Source: Candidatus Proelusimicrobium volucris
GTDB taxonomy: Bacteria; Elusimicrobiota; Elusimicrobia; Elusimicrobiales; Elusimicrobiaceae
Length of the DNA: 64,000 bases
Direction of reading: 5' to 3'
Assembly (NCBI GenBank): GCA_944324665.1
Contig: CALUXD010000002.1
Location: forward strand, 186,001 to 250,000
The notes under the pieces are model-generated. The model did not search any database. It was not told where the DNA came from and was given only the letters and a program-made list of their open reading frames with translations. How positions within the stretch are numbered: the stretch's first letter is position 1; each line of letters opens with the position of its first letter. Shown piece by piece: positions 1-8,995 of the stretch. A program made the position numbers and the translations under genes.

Positions 1-1052
1 ATCGGGGAGAGTTTTTCGTGCGAGAAAATTTCCTCATCGCCCACCACCGAACATTCCGCTATCAGTATCTTGGTGTGTTCCGGCACTTTTACGCCAGCCA
101 TCTGCGCTATTTTGTAAGCGCTTTGCCCGACTATTGCTGCGTTTAATTTGTGGCCGTCGGGCATAATGAGGCTTCCCACGGCGGCTTTTTCTTTCTTCGT
201 TAAGAAGTAGCAGCCTCTTAAAACGAATTCCTCTTTTACCGCGTCATAAATGGGGGCTTCCACTATTACGGATTGCTCGCTGGCGCAGATTACGCCGTTG
301 TCAAAGGTTTTGCTCATAATTACCGAGCTTACCGCCATTTTGATGTCGGCTGTGGCGTCTATAACTACGGGAGTATTGCCCGCGCCTACGCCGATAGCAG
401 GTTTGCCGGAGCTGTAAGCCGCGTGCACCATGCCGGGGCCGCCGGTAGCCAAAATAAGGTTAATGCCGGGGTGGCGCATAAGTGCATCGGAAAGCTGCAT
501 GGTGGGTTCTTCTATCCAGCCGATGATATTTTTGGGCGCGCCCGCTTCCACCGCCGCGTTGAGTACTATTCTGGCGGCTTCTATCGTGCATTTCTTGGCG
601 CGCGGATGCGGCGAAAATACGATACCGTTTCTCGTCTTTAAGGCCAAAAGGGATTTAAAAATGGCCGTAGCCGTCGGGTTTGTGGTAGGAACTACGCCCG
701 CTATTATACCGATAGGTTCGGCTATTTGTTTGTATCCGAAAGAGTCATCGTCCGTTATCACGCCGCAGGTTTTAGTGTCTTTATAACTGTTATATATGTA
801 TTCCGAAGCGAAATGGTTCTTTATAACTTTATCTTCCATTATCCCCATTCCCGTTTCGGCAACCGCGAGCTTGGCAAGATATATGCGGTTTCTGGCCGCG
901 GCCATCGCCGCCGCCCTGAATATCTTGTCTACGGATTGCTGGTCAAAGTTGGCGTATTCTTTTTGCGCCGCTTTGACTTTTTCGACTACGGCATTAAGAT
1001 TTTTAAGTGCCGCGTCTTCATTCTGAGTCGTGTTTTTTTTGGTTTCTGCCAT
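1..1052 (-). CDS. adhE: Bifunctional aldehyde-alcohol dehydrogenase AdhE, N-terminal part (runs off left edge)
   Basis: Reading the minus strand from the ATG at 1052 gives an open frame to the window edge (about 350 codons). It aligns from memory almost end to end with the acetaldehyde dehydrogenase half of E. coli AdhE, with stretches such as VDKIFRAAAMAAARNR, MGIMEDKVIKNHFASEY, LILATGGPGM and the catalytic-cysteine segment DNGVICASEQSV. This half reduces acetyl-CoA to acetaldehyde with NADH. The iron-dependent alcohol dehydrogenase half should lie outside the window, so the bifunctional form is inferred from the strength of the match. The role is regeneration of NAD+ with ethanol as product, consistent with the hydrogenase genes nearby. 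The N-terminus has about ten extra polar residues before the conserved region. A standalone acetaldehyde dehydrogenase cannot be excluded until the 3' half is seen. Confidence 0.93.
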   Translation of the reverse strand, partial: MAETKKNTTQNEDAALKNLNAVVEKVKAAQKEYANFDQQSVDKIFRAAAMAAARNRIYLAKLAVAETGMGIMEDKVIKNHFASEYIYNSYKDTKTCGVITDDDSFGYKQIAEPIGIIAGVVPTTNPTATAIFKSLLALKTRNGIVFSPHPRAKKCTIEAARIVLNAAVEAGAPKNIIGWIEEPTMQLSDALMRHPGINLILATGGPGMVHAAYSSGKPAIGVGAGNTPVVIDATADIKMAVSSVIMSKTFDNGVICASEQSVIVEAPIYDAVKEEFVLRGCYFLTKKEKAAVGSLIMPDGHKLNAAIVGQSAYKIAQMAGVKVPEHTKILIAECSVVGDEEIFSHEKLSP

Positions 1053-1112
1053 TGTTTGGTTTCTCCGGTTTTACTGCTTTAAGTGTAAAGTAATTGGTAT
1101 ACTTATATATCC

Positions 1113-1141
1113 ATTATATCAATTAGCAATTGTCAATGCAA
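1113..1141 (-). promoter_or_regulatory. Predicted sigma70-type promoter of adhE
   Basis: On the minus strand a TATAAT box (1118-1113) lies 17 bases from TTGCAT (1141-1136). A TTGACA also occurs but only 12 bases from the TATAAT. The predicted start leaves a leader of about 55 bases before the adhE ATG. AATTGGTATA occurs here (near 1092) and again near 1194. No convincing Rex redox-sensor palindrome was seen. Confidence 0.5.
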
Positions 1142-1355
1142 TATCTAAATAAAACTTTAAATTATCGTTAGCAATAGCACTCATATTTAAAGCTAATTGG
1201 TATATCTTGATATCTAATATGCTGTTTCAGTCCTTAAATATACATCAAAAAGCCTGCTTAAAATCGAGAGAAGTTTTTTATTCCTTATATGAGGTCGCGT
1301 TCTTCGTTGGCAGGCGTATGGGAATTAAATAAATATATACTCTGTAAAACATTTT

Positions 1356-1402
1356 TGAAAAATCAAAAAACGCTTGACTGTTTTTTTTTTTTTGATAAAT
1401 TT
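1356..1402 (+). promoter_or_regulatory. Poly-T-spacer promoter, copy 1 (13 T)
   Basis: TTGACT at 1374-1379 and TAAATT at 1396-1401 are separated by 16 bases made of one G, 13 consecutive T (1381-1393) and GA. The same block of about 45 bp, including the preceding TCAAAAAACGC, recurs at 35403-35448 upstream of a type IV pilin gene, there with 14 T and a 17-base spacer. A homopolymer in a promoter spacer is a classic site of slipped-strand phase variation in other bacteria; that role here is inferred. Confidence 0.55.
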
Positions 1403-1494
1403 CTTCTGTATTCTGGCCTGTAAAATGTGAAATATCTCTGCTTTGGATTAGGTTGCTTTGAGCGGGCCGATTAACTATATAGGAGCGAAAAAAG

Positions 1495-2334
1495 ATGCCG
1501 AAAAACAAAATGGTTAGAAGGGAGTTTTTTAACAAAATCTTATTTTTGTCAGTTTTATTTACTGTTGTTTGTGCAAGCAATATATTTGCGGCGGTGGCAT
1601 CATGTTCTGGAATTACGGACGGCCAGACAAGATATGGCACAATAAACGGAAAATGCTGGGCATATTATTGCAGTGACGGTTCAATAAGGCAGCTGGGCAG
1701 TGTAGATTCATCTAAATGCGCCAGCTGCAACGGAGTGAAATATGCTCCTTTGGGCACTTGCGGAACCTGTAAATATGAATGTTGCAGCGATGGAAGCTGG
1801 AGCGGATGCAACCAAGCGTGCCCGGATCCTTCAGATTGTTCCGGCGATACCTGTTGGAACGGTTCAAGCTGTGTTTCTAAGCCGACCGGCAGCAAGTATT
1901 GGGGCAAATACAATGTTTTTTATAACGGCACTTGCTATTATACTTGCGATTCTTGGGTTTGCAATAAAGGTAGCGGATGGTCGTGTACCAGTAAGACTCC
2001 TGTAAGTACTCAAGGGGGAACTTGGAGTAATGTGAGCTATTTGCCTATTGATTCATATAACAGCATAAATACTTGTTCCACGAAGGTTAGTACTTCCGAA
2101 AATGCTGTGGTTTCTTGTTCTAGGCAAGGTGCAAGCGTCAGAGGTGTTCCTTATGAGATAATGGCTGAAAACGGTATTATTCATGAAAGCGACTGTGTTG
2201 TAGTCAGCAGCTGTTATTGCGCAAATAATCCGAGCAAAACTTTTACAAATCCAAGCCAATGGTACAGTTGCGGCACAAGGGCTTATTGTTCCGGCAAAAA
2301 GCTTACTTGTACCAAAAGTACGAAATCTTGTTAA
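1495..2334 (+). CDS. Secreted cysteine-rich protein, function unknown
   Basis: 279 aa. A basic N-terminus and a hydrophobic stretch (about residues 14-32, ending NIFAA) look like a Sec signal peptide. The mature part holds 27 cysteines, mostly in spaced pairs, along with many Ser, Gly and Trp. The pattern suggests a disulfide-rich extracellular protein; no catalytic motif is visible. Short motifs such as CSDGSWSGC resemble the Cys-rich regions of the pilin-like proteins at 42435-43406 and 58598-60070 and of the secreted protein at 43578-44480, so these appear to form one family of surface proteins. It is expressed from a poly-T-spacer promoter shared with the pilin gene at 35487 and is followed by a strong terminator. 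The start may also be Met6. Confidence 0.75.
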   Translation: MPKNKMVRREFFNKILFLSVLFTVVCASNIFAAVASCSGITDGQTRYGTINGKCWAYYCSDGSIRQLGSVDSSKCASCNGVKYAPLGTCGTCKYECCSDGSWSGCNQACPDPSDCSGDTCWNGSSCVSKPTGSKYWGKYNVFYNGTCYYTCDSWVCNKGSGWSCTSKTPVSTQGGTWSNVSYLPIDSYNSINTCSTKVSTSENAVVSCSRQGASVRGVPYEIMAENGIIHESDCVVVSSCYCANNPSKTFTNPSQWYSCGTRAYCSGKKLTCTKSTKSC

Positions 2335-2376
2335 ACTTGACGGCCTTAAGCCGTCAATGAACCTCAAAACTAACCG

Positions 2377-2404
2377 CCCCGCCGTTTTTACGGCGGGGTT
2401 TTAT
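2377..2404 (+). terminator. Rho-independent terminator
   Basis: CCCCGCCG / CGGCGGGG stem with a six-base loop followed by TTTTATTT, directly after the Cys-rich gene. The flanking CTAACC and the same stem recur at 44517-44550 after another secreted Cys-rich gene. Confidence 0.85.
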
Positions 2405-2422
2405 TTCTTCTATTAAACTTAT

Positions 2423-2920
2423 CTATTGAAATAGGTCCTTTTTACTCCCGCCGTCGTATGGATAGGCCAGCCCTGATTGGAGCAAATTCTCGGCTAAGTC
2501 TTTATTGTCTGCTTTTACGTCGCACAATAGACGGAAATATTTATCGCGTTCGCAGTTTTCAAGAACGATAGTTTTGTCTTTTAAAAAGTTTTCGGTAAAA
2601 TTCTTTGCTTTTTGCGCCAGTAGTTTTTCCCTTTCAGTTTTACCTTTTATCTCGGGGCAGTCTATTGCGCGCACTCTTACGGATATGTTTTTGCAAAGGA
2701 CTTCTTCTTGGCAGTTTAAATCTATTTTAAAAGTATCGCCGTCGTATACCGAAAGCAGATGCGGAGATAGCAATGTTTCCGTTTCAATCGGCGCGGCATT
2801 GCCTTTGGTGTGATGGATATTGTTTCCCGAATAATATTGCATAAAATACAATATCACGGTTATTATTACGGCCGCGATAAATTGGATTTGTTTCTTCTTG
2901 CTTAGACGTTTCCTTGCCAT
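2423..2920 (-). CDS. Membrane-anchored thermonuclease (SNase-like)
   Basis: 165 aa. A short basic N-terminus and one hydrophobic segment (about residues 11-27) precede a staphylococcal-nuclease (TNase) domain. Recognisable elements are VYDGDTFKID, RVRAIDCPEI (first catalytic Arg and the nearby acidic residues) and DKYFRLLCDV with a second Arg, matching the DKYGR region of micrococcal nuclease. This family makes Ca2+-dependent cuts in DNA and RNA; the anchor places it on the outer face of the inner membrane. The gene ends about 40 codons after the last conserved block. It follows the PLD-domain lipoprotein gene by two bases on the same strand, so the two nuclease/phospholipase-type proteins are probably co-expressed. 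Scavenging of environmental nucleic acid is an inference. Confidence 0.85.
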   Translation of the reverse strand: MARKRLSKKKQIQFIAAVIITVILYFMQYYSGNNIHHTKGNAAPIETETLLSPHLLSVYDGDTFKIDLNCQEEVLCKNISVRVRAIDCPEIKGKTEREKLLAQKAKNFTENFLKDKTIVLENCERDKYFRLLCDVKADNKDLAENLLQSGLAYPYDGGSKKDLFQ

Positions 2921-2922
2921 AA

Positions 2923-4956
2923 TTACAGTTGGTTTGTCAGCGCGCCGACTATCTTCCAGGCCCAGTTCATTTCTATTTCTTCCGTCATAAGTTCGGAATC
3001 TTGGAAGTCTTTTTCAAACAGGCGCGTTTCCAGTTGTTTTACGAAGGTAGGGTCGTCTATGCCGAGGCTCATCTCATTGTTTATAAACAGGCTCATTTTG
3101 TCGAAATTGGCCGATCCCACTATCGCCCAGCCGTCGTATAGAGCTGCTTTTACGTGGCTCATACCGTTATAAAAATATACTTTTATTCCGTTCCTGAAAA
3201 GTTTATTGGCCATGGCGATATTATTCTTTGCCATAATGCCTATATCGTTTTCGCTGGGGAGTATTACTCTTACATCTACGCCTCTCATTCTGGCGTCGAG
3301 AAGGTGCTTTACTATTCTGTCGTCGGAGAAATAGGCGTTCTGTATATATATTCTCTTTTTAGCCCTTTTTATTGCTTCTATCTGCGCTTTGAATATTTGC
3401 GCTTCCTGCGGCTGCGTATAGAGCAGTCTAATATTTATCATTCCCGGCTTTTCGGCGTTTTCCGGTCTGCTCTTTTTGCTGAAGATTTTCCTGTACGCCG
3501 CCGAAAAGTCCCCGCCTATTCCGTTAAAACTCCACGCTTCGTAAAAATTCTTTACCAACTTGCCGACTACCGGCCCCCGCAGCGCGATCATCATATCGTG
3601 CCATTGATAGCGGTATTCCTCGCCGAAGTTCATCCCGCCGGTATAGGCCAAATCCCTGTCTATTATTATTACTTTGCTATGGTCGAAGGTTGCCCAGGTG
3701 TTCAGGCGTTTTCTTACTTTAACTTTTGAACCTTTCTTTAAGTACGAAGCAATGCTTTTTGGCATTACATAATCTTTGGAGTAGTACGCTGGCGTTTTTT
3801 TGTTGTTTAACAGAGAGTTTAACTCGTCTACCATAACTCTTACGTCCGTACCCTCTTGCGATTTGCGTTTGAGCATATCGGCCAGCGATAAGGAATACAT
3901 ATCTGTGGTGAATATATACAGCCTTATGAATATTGAATGTTGAGCCTGATTGGCGTTGACGAGAAAATGGGGAAAAAACTCCTCTCCGTTTACAAGCAGT
4001 TCGGCGCTGCCTTTGTAGACTTCTTTTGATATCGTTTTATCCAAAAAATCGTTAAAGGCCGTCAAATCCATAGGTTGGGCATTTTCATTGATAGGGGGAA
4101 TTTGGCCTTCATTGTCGGGAGTAAGGGGGGCCATCGCGCTGTATAGGGAATTTTTACCCAAGGACAAAAGCCTGAATGTTGATGTAAAAGGAGCTTTTAC
4201 TATCCCGAATATATGGCTTTTTATAAGAAAAGAATATATAAAAGACAAGGAAAAGCCCAACTCTGTCATTTGTTTTTTAAATTCGAAATATTCCGGCAGA
4301 GTCAAGGTGAGCGCAAGATTATTTTCCAAATCCAAGTATATATATGGTTCCATGGGTTTGTTTTGGGTGGGGATTAAAAATCTTTTTTCGGTTATTTCCG
4401 CAATTTGCAAATCTTTTTTTATCGCGGCGAGGAATAATTCCGTAAAGCGGCTTTCATTTATTTTGCCTACTACTTCTATATTTTCAGGCAGTTCCGTAAG
4501 AAGTTTAAAATCGGCCTTGCCGTTTTCTGCTCGAAACAGTACTCCTTCAAAGCCTTGTATTATTACCACTACCCCTTTGCCGTTGCCTTGCGGAATAAGT
4601 GTTTTGAAAAAATCCGTTATTATGTTTTCAAACCCGCCGGATACGTATAATATTTCCTTTTTGCCCTCTGAAGTTTCATTTACCGCTTTTGCCGCGCTTA
4701 ATTGTGTGCGGGAATAATTGTCCAAAGGGTTAGATTTCTCTTTGGGAAGCTTGGCTTTTAGATAAACGTCATTATTTTCATAAAAGTATTTTATGTAAAT
4801 ATTGTCCCTTAAGAGAAAAACCTCTTTCGGAGCGGTTTTGTAGCTATCCACGGACGAGAGGAAGTTCCTTCTGTTCTTTGACGGCGTTGCGCAAGCGCAT
4901 AGAACGATAATGACCGCCAGGGAAAAAGATAATAATTTTTTTAGAATAGTCTTCAA
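2923..4956 (-). CDS. Lipoprotein with two phospholipase D (HKD) motifs, cardiolipin synthase-like
   Basis: About 677 aa from the TTG at 4956. A longer frame from a TTG at 4977 is possible, but the nearer start gives a compact lipoprotein signal ([21 protein letters not shown] with lipobox Cys) and overlaps the cysE stop. The N-terminal 300 residues are not recognised. The C-terminal half has two PLD repeats with HxKxxxxD motifs: [12 protein letters not shown] and [10 protein letters not shown], each followed by the usual G-x-NF / G-S-ANF segment. This is the architecture of cardiolipin synthases and phosphatidyl or nuclease PLD enzymes. The lipobox predicts attachment to the periplasmic side of a membrane. 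It sits between cysE and the thermonuclease in one minus-strand run. A role in phospholipid remodelling is likely but the substrate is not evident from sequence. Confidence 0.8.
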   Translation of the reverse strand: MKTILKKLLSFSLAVIIVLCACATPSKNRRNFLSSVDSYKTAPKEVFLLRDNIYIKYFYENNDVYLKAKLPKEKSNPLDNYSRTQLSAAKAVNETSEGKKEILYVSGGFENIITDFFKTLIPQGNGKGVVVIIQGFEGVLFRAENGKADFKLLTELPENIEVVGKINESRFTELFLAAIKKDLQIAEITEKRFLIPTQNKPMEPYIYLDLENNLALTLTLPEYFEFKKQMTELGFSLSFIYSFLIKSHIFGIVKAPFTSTFRLLSLGKNSLYSAMAPLTPDNEGQIPPINENAQPMDLTAFNDFLDKTISKEVYKGSAELLVNGEEFFPHFLVNANQAQHSIFIRLYIFTTDMYSLSLADMLKRKSQEGTDVRVMVDELNSLLNNKKTPAYYSKDYVMPKSIASYLKKGSKVKVRKRLNTWATFDHSKVIIIDRDLAYTGGMNFGEEYRYQWHDMMIALRGPVVGKLVKNFYEAWSFNGIGGDFSAAYRKIFSKKSRPENAEKPGMINIRLLYTQPQEAQIFKAQIEAIKRAKKRIYIQNAYFSDDRIVKHLLDARMRGVDVRVILPSENDIGIMAKNNIAMANKLFRNGIKVYFYNGMSHVKAALYDGWAIVGSANFDKMSLFINNEMSLGIDDPTFVKQLETRLFEKDFQDSELMTEEIEMNWAWKIVGALTNQL

Positions 4957-5789
4957 AGTATGTCTTCCGTTATCCAAGTATTTGCCGCGACTACCTTACC
5001 CGGCGCTATTTTTACCGGGCCTAGAATAGCCGCACCTGCATATATAGTTACATTATCGCCTACTGTCGGATGGCGCTTAAGGCCTTTTTTTGCAAAGCCG
5101 TTTTCATCTTTAGGGAAACTTTTTGCCCCCAAAGTTACGCCCTGATATATTTTCACATTGTCGCCTATTTCGGTGGTTTCGCCTATTACTACCCCTGTGC
5201 CGTGGTCAATGAAAAAACTTTTTCCTATTTTAGCGCCGGGGTGAATATCTATTCCGGTAAGGCTGTGGGCGTGCTCGGTTATTATTCTGGCGATAAGCTG
5301 CAAATTGTTTTCGTACAAGAAATGTGCCATTCTTTGCAAGGTTATTGCCAATAGGCCGGGATAGCAGAGCATAATTTCGTAGTAATTTTTTGCGGCCGGG
5401 TCGCCTGTGTATGCGGCTTGAATATCGCTTATAGCCAAATTCTGCAGGCGGGGAAGTTCCTCTTCAAAGCGTTTAACCAAATCGCGGGCTTTTTTGCCCG
5501 CCTGGTCGGCTTTTGTTTCCTGCCCGGAAAAACAGAGATGATGTTTTATTTCCCGTCTAAGTACGTTTAAATTTTTGTTCAGCCTTTTGTCAAAATCGTT
5601 AAGTTCGCCCTCTTTTGAACTCAGCTTGGGGCTGATGGTGTAAAGGAAAAGTGCGTCTTTAAAGAAAGTAAAGGCGCTGAGTATCGCTTGTTTGTCGGGA
5701 AAGAAATCCCTTCTGGAACAGGATACCGCCATAGAGGAGTTTTTGATATTATGCGTCAATAATCGCGCGGCCGCGGATATGTTTTTCAT
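4953..5789 (-). CDS. cysE: Serine O-acetyltransferase
   Basis: 278 aa. The C-terminal 110 residues are a left-handed beta-helix of hexapeptide repeats with the SAT signature: [34 protein letters not shown] and [16 protein letters not shown]. The catalytic His lies in IDHGTG. The N-terminal 150 residues are helical, as in CysE/EpsC, but longer and not strongly conserved. The enzyme makes O-acetylserine from serine and acetyl-CoA, the first step of cysteine synthesis. The protein stops soon after the last repeat, without the long C-terminal tail used in E. coli for complex formation with CysK. Its stop overlaps the next gene. Cysteine supply may matter for the Cys-rich surface proteins encoded in the window; that link is speculative. 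Confidence 0.93.
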   Translation of the reverse strand: MKNISAAARLLTHNIKNSSMAVSCSRRDFFPDKQAILSAFTFFKDALFLYTISPKLSSKEGELNDFDKRLNKNLNVLRREIKHHLCFSGQETKADQAGKKARDLVKRFEEELPRLQNLAISDIQAAYTGDPAAKNYYEIMLCYPGLLAITLQRMAHFLYENNLQLIARIITEHAHSLTGIDIHPGAKIGKSFFIDHGTGVVIGETTEIGDNVKIYQGVTLGAKSFPKDENGFAKKGLKRHPTVGDNVTIYAGAAILGPVKIAPGKVVAANTWITEDIL

Positions 5790-5814
5790 AAAATAATTCT
5801 ACTAAATTTATTGC

Positions 5815-5840
5815 TATAATCTACTTGTAAGGGGGCGGCA
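5815..5840 (+). promoter_or_regulatory. -10 box and ribosome binding site of the 5842 gene
   Basis: TATAAT at 5815-5820 in the cysE-divergent gap is followed by AAGGGGGCGG (about 5829-5838) ahead of the ATG at 5842. No good -35 hexamer was found. Confidence 0.4.
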
Positions 5841-5841
5841 A

Positions 5842-6984
5842 ATGGCGTATGAAAACGTCTTGAAAGAAAATATGTCAACCAGAGGGATAATAATGAGATG
5901 GTTTAAACTTATCCCCTATGCGGCATTTGTCTCCTTAAAGCAAAGCGCTTTATTTGCGCTTTTTAACGCTTTTGCTGTATTTATGTCGTTTTCTCTTTAC
6001 GAAAAAAACGACGGATACAGCTGGTTCCTCAGTGTAGCGATGAGTTTATCTCTTTTCTGTTTAGGCGTAAATTTTATTTTAGGGTACAGTTCCGTCAAAC
6101 TGATGCAGGATGGCGTCAATGGGCAAAAGCAGGATGTCCTTGGTGCTGTAATTTTGACTATGAAGAAGAGCATAATAATTTTTGCATCTTCTCTCCTTTT
6201 GGCCGCTGTAATCTATTTTACGCTGTTGCCCGCGATGTATTTAAGCGGAGGATTAAAGAACTGGTATCTTTTCATATTGGTGCTGATATACACGTTTTTT
6301 TCGCCCTATATCATATTCTATCCCTGGATGATAATGTTGGAAGAGAAGAACGTCTTTGAATCTTTCCGCGCCAGTTACCATTTGGTCAGGAGCAGGTGGA
6401 TAAAATACGCATTATTGTTTTTCCTGTCGGCGCTGATAATGTTTTTTGCCGTTATGGGAATAATATTTGTTGCCGGGATGATAAGCGTCTGGATAAATTG
6501 GGATGTATCGTGGTCTTTATGGCGGCTTAATCAATTTTTGGGGGATACTATGCCTTTTAATATAAAGGCGGCGATATTGTTTACGGAGTTGACTTCTTTC
6601 GGTTTAAAGGCGACGCTTAGTCTTATGGCTTTTTTGTTGTTTTCTCTATACGTTGCGTTTTTGGGTTTGAATATGTTTGTTTTGATATTGGCGATAAGCT
6701 ATAAAACTCTTAATGATTATAATCTTATAGTCAGCAGCGAGGCGGAAGAAGAAAACAAACCCAAGGAAGACGACCTCTTTGAAATAACTTCTTTATTTAA
6801 AAACGTTAAGGAAATAACGATAGACACTAAAGAGCCGGAAACCTTCGACGACAGCGCTATCGGTCATCTTAATCGCAGAGAAACTTTGCGGCAATTTAAT
6901 AAAGAAGACGAGGATACCGCCAATTTCGGCCGGATTAAGCATTTGGTGCACGAATATCCCGACCCGGAGGAAGAAGAAAAATAG
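5842..6984 (+). CDS. Polytopic membrane protein with acidic cytoplasmic tail, unknown
   Basis: 380 aa. About six hydrophobic segments lie between residues 20 and 285, including FALFNAFAVFMSF, IIIFASSLLLAAVIYF and LMAFLLFSLYVAFLGLNMFV. They are followed by a 90-residue hydrophilic tail rich in Glu, Asp and Lys. The segment around PWMIMLEEKNVFESFRAS resembles the E-x(6)-S loop seen in DUF975/GPDPase-type membrane domains, but this is too weak for an assignment. The gene stands alone between cysE (divergent) and a terminator. No enzyme motif is visible. Confidence 0.7.
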   Translation: MAYENVLKENMSTRGIIMRWFKLIPYAAFVSLKQSALFALFNAFAVFMSFSLYEKNDGYSWFLSVAMSLSLFCLGVNFILGYSSVKLMQDGVNGQKQDVLGAVILTMKKSIIIFASSLLLAAVIYFTLLPAMYLSGGLKNWYLFILVLIYTFFSPYIIFYPWMIMLEEKNVFESFRASYHLVRSRWIKYALLFFLSALIMFFAVMGIIFVAGMISVWINWDVSWSLWRLNQFLGDTMPFNIKAAILFTELTSFGLKATLSLMAFLLFSLYVAFLGLNMFVLILAISYKTLNDYNLIVSSEAEEENKPKEDDLFEITSLFKNVKEITIDTKEPETFDDSAIGHLNRRETLRQFNKEDEDTANFGRIKHLVHEYPDPEEEEK

Positions 6985-7012
6985 CTTTACGTTCTGTTTC
7001 GTATTTATATAA

Positions 7013-7042
7013 AGCCCCTTGCTAAAGGGGCTGTTTCATTTT
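7013..7042 (+). terminator. Terminator after the membrane-protein gene
   Basis: AGCCCCTT-GCTA-AAGGGGCT stem-loop followed by GTTTCATTTT. Confidence 0.75.
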
Positions 7043-7085
7043 ATTGATGTAATTGTAAATTACGGATTAAGCGCATAAAATCGGA

Positions 7086-7121
7086 ACGCCCCGCCGATAG
7101 TAGTTAGGCGGGGCGTCTTTT
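7086..7121 (-). terminator. Terminator of pepT (possibly bidirectional)
   Basis: Ten-base perfect stem ACGCCCCGCC / GGCGGGGCGT with an 11-base loop. T-rich tracts flank it on both strands (CTTTT on plus; CCGATTTT on minus). It separates the convergent membrane-protein gene and pepT. Confidence 0.75.
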
Positions 7122-7148
7122 AAAACAAAGAGTCATAAGCCTAAGGCT

Positions 7149-8390
7149 TTATTTCTTTGCGTTGTTTTGCGCTATTTTGGCAAGTGCTTTAACAATTTTA
7201 TCCATCATATCAAGGCTAGTCCACTCAAATGGGCCGTGAGGGGTGCCGTAGCCCGCATCAATATTGGGTGTGGGCAGGCCCATGTAGGAAAGGGTTGCCC
7301 CGTCGGTGCCGCCGCGAATTGGCTGCCCTTCCGGGTTTAGTCCGCACTCCGCGAAAGCGTCTTTTGCGAGTTTTAAGATATTGGGGTGCTTATCGATAAT
7401 GGGTTTCATATTCCTATATGATTGTTTAACTTCCATTTCTATTTTACTGCCCGGATATTTAAGTTGTTTTTCCTTGACGATTTGTTCTAACAGCTTGATA
7501 TGTTCGTCTAGTTTGTTTTCGTCGAAATCCCTGACCATTGCGTTGAGTACGCCCTTTTCAAAATCGGCCGAGCAGTTTGTAAAACAGATAAATCCGTCGC
7601 GCCCGCAGGTCGTTTCTGGGAGTTTATTTTCAGGCCAGGAGGAGCAAATATCGGCGATTATTCTTACGGGATTTTGCATAATATCTTTGGCGTTGCCGGG
7701 GTGAGCCTGTACACCTTTGACTTTAATGGAAACGGAAGCGGCGTTAAAGTTTTCCGCTACGATGCCGTCCCCGCACTCTCCGTCCAGAGTATAGGCGAAA
7801 TCCGCGCCGAAGGCTTTTACGTCGAAGTGTTTGGTGCCGCGGGCGATTTCCTCGTCAGGTGTGAAAGCTATTCTAATGTCGCCGTGTTTGATTTGGGGAT
7901 TGGCGATTAGATACTCAAGCATTACCATAATTATGGTAATGCCGGCCTTGTCGTCCGCTCCAAGCAGCGTATCGCCCGAGGCTGTAACGATATCGTGCCC
8001 CAGGCATTTGTTCAGCGCGGGGGAAGTCTTTGGCGATATTACGACATTATGTTCTTTGCTTACGACAATATCTCCGCCCTGATAGTTTTTGTGCAGCACT
8101 GGTTTTACTTTCCTGCCGATGGTTCCGCCTGGATAAGTATCCATATGCGCCAAGAAGCCGATAGTCGGCACCTTATAGTCTATGTTTGAAGGCAGGGTTG
8201 CGGTAAGATAGGCGAACTCGGAGAGGTTAATATCTTTAAGCCCCAATTTTTGCAAATCGTCTTTAAGTACGCGCGCCAAATCCATCTGTGCGGCGGTGGA
8301 AGGATCGGAGGGGGAATTTTCGTCGCTGCCCGATTCTATTTGGACATATTTGGTAAAAACGTCCAGCAGTCTTTGTTTAAAGTCAGTCAT
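7149..8390 (-). CDS. pepT: Peptidase T (tripeptide aminopeptidase, M20)
   Basis: 413 aa from the ATG at 8390, which has AGAGG five bases upstream; an in-frame GTG at 8396 overlaps that site and is less likely. The M20 zinc-binding signature is present: AHMDTYPGGT, LGADDKAGI, FTPDEEIARGTKHFDV (general base and ligand Glu), the Asp in YTLDGECGDG, and a C-terminal GYGTPHGPFEW His. The RGGTDGATLSYMGLPTPN block is typical of PepT. The enzyme releases N-terminal residues from tripeptides in the cytoplasm and fits a peptide-fermenting lifestyle. It is divergent from the lipoprotein gene at 8490. Confidence 0.93.
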   Translation of the reverse strand: MTDFKQRLLDVFTKYVQIESGSDENSPSDPSTAAQMDLARVLKDDLQKLGLKDINLSEFAYLTATLPSNIDYKVPTIGFLAHMDTYPGGTIGRKVKPVLHKNYQGGDIVVSKEHNVVISPKTSPALNKCLGHDIVTASGDTLLGADDKAGITIIMVMLEYLIANPQIKHGDIRIAFTPDEEIARGTKHFDVKAFGADFAYTLDGECGDGIVAENFNAASVSIKVKGVQAHPGNAKDIMQNPVRIIADICSSWPENKLPETTCGRDGFICFTNCSADFEKGVLNAMVRDFDENKLDEHIKLLEQIVKEKQLKYPGSKIEMEVKQSYRNMKPIIDKHPNILKLAKDAFAECGLNPEGQPIRGGTDGATLSYMGLPTPNIDAGYGTPHGPFEWTSLDMMDKIVKALAKIAQNNAKK

Positions 8391-8489
8391 AAGCACCTCT
8401 ATAATATTTGCGTTTTTATATGTTTTATTATAATATGGATTTATAATCCGTTATAAATACATTATAGAAATATATCTGGGAGTTATCCA

Positions 8490-8948
8490 ATGAAAAAACT
8501 TTTAACGATATTCTGCGCGCTGCTCTTTGCAAGCGCGTGCTCCACTGTGCAGGAAATGAAACAGGCTGTAAATTGCCGATACGAAATCAGATCGGCGCAG
8601 GTGAGCGATTTTTCTTTAAGCGATATAAATTTAGACGTGAAAGTAGCGATAAGCAATATGGACAAACAGCAAACGGCCAAGCTTAATCGTTTTGACGGGA
8701 ATTTGTATATAAACGACAACGAAGTCAGCGCCATATCTTTTGGGGCTTACGAGATAGCGCCTTCGGACACGGAAATTGCCAAAGCCAGCTTGACGATACC
8801 GTTCGCCAAAGTTGGCAAGAATTTGATAGGCCTTGTAACGGCCAACAGCATATCCGTGGATTACAAGATAAAAGGAACGATGTATTTTGATACGGCTTTG
8901 GGAGAAATTCCGATGCCGGTAGTGATTACGCAGAAGAAGGATATGTAG
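8490..8948 (+). CDS. Small lipoprotein with LEA14/WHy-like domain
   Basis: 152 aa. The N-terminus MKKLLTIFCALLFASACS is a lipoprotein signal with the lipobox Cys at residue 17. The rest is a single beta-rich domain with the pattern SLSDINLDVKVAISN...DGNLYINDNEV...ASLTIPF, typical of LEA type-2 (LEA14/WHy) domains. These form an Ig-like fold and are common in bacterial lipoproteins of unknown function, sometimes linked to desiccation or membrane stress. GGGAG lies just before the ATG. It precedes hydCBA by 47 bases on the same strand and may be read through into it, but a functional link is not evident. Confidence 0.8.
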   Translation: MKKLLTIFCALLFASACSTVQEMKQAVNCRYEIRSAQVSDFSLSDINLDVKVAISNMDKQQTAKLNRFDGNLYINDNEVSAISFGAYEIAPSDTEIAKASLTIPFAKVGKNLIGLVTANSISVDYKIKGTMYFDTALGEIPMPVVITQKKDM

Positions 8949-8995
8949 TCTGGCAGTACGAGTTTTGAAAATTAAGAACTGAGGAGACTTACAAA

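Larger units (their letters stand above)
1053..1494. other. Divergent intergenic region, adhE / Cys-rich gene
   Basis: This 442-bp AT-rich region has no credible gene. It holds the adhE promoter on the minus strand, the poly-T promoter of the next gene on the plus strand (about 1355-1402), and an untranslated leader of about 85 bases. Nothing else was recognised between 1142 and 1350. Confidence 0.6.

Noticed and set aside
273-1082. Several plus-strand open frames
   Set aside because: They lie antisense to the well-supported adhE frame and have no ribosome sites or recognisable protein features.
1053-1200. Rex operator before adhE
   Set aside because: AATTGGTATA repeats and a CAATT-AGC-AATTG dyad are present, but neither matches the Rex consensus.
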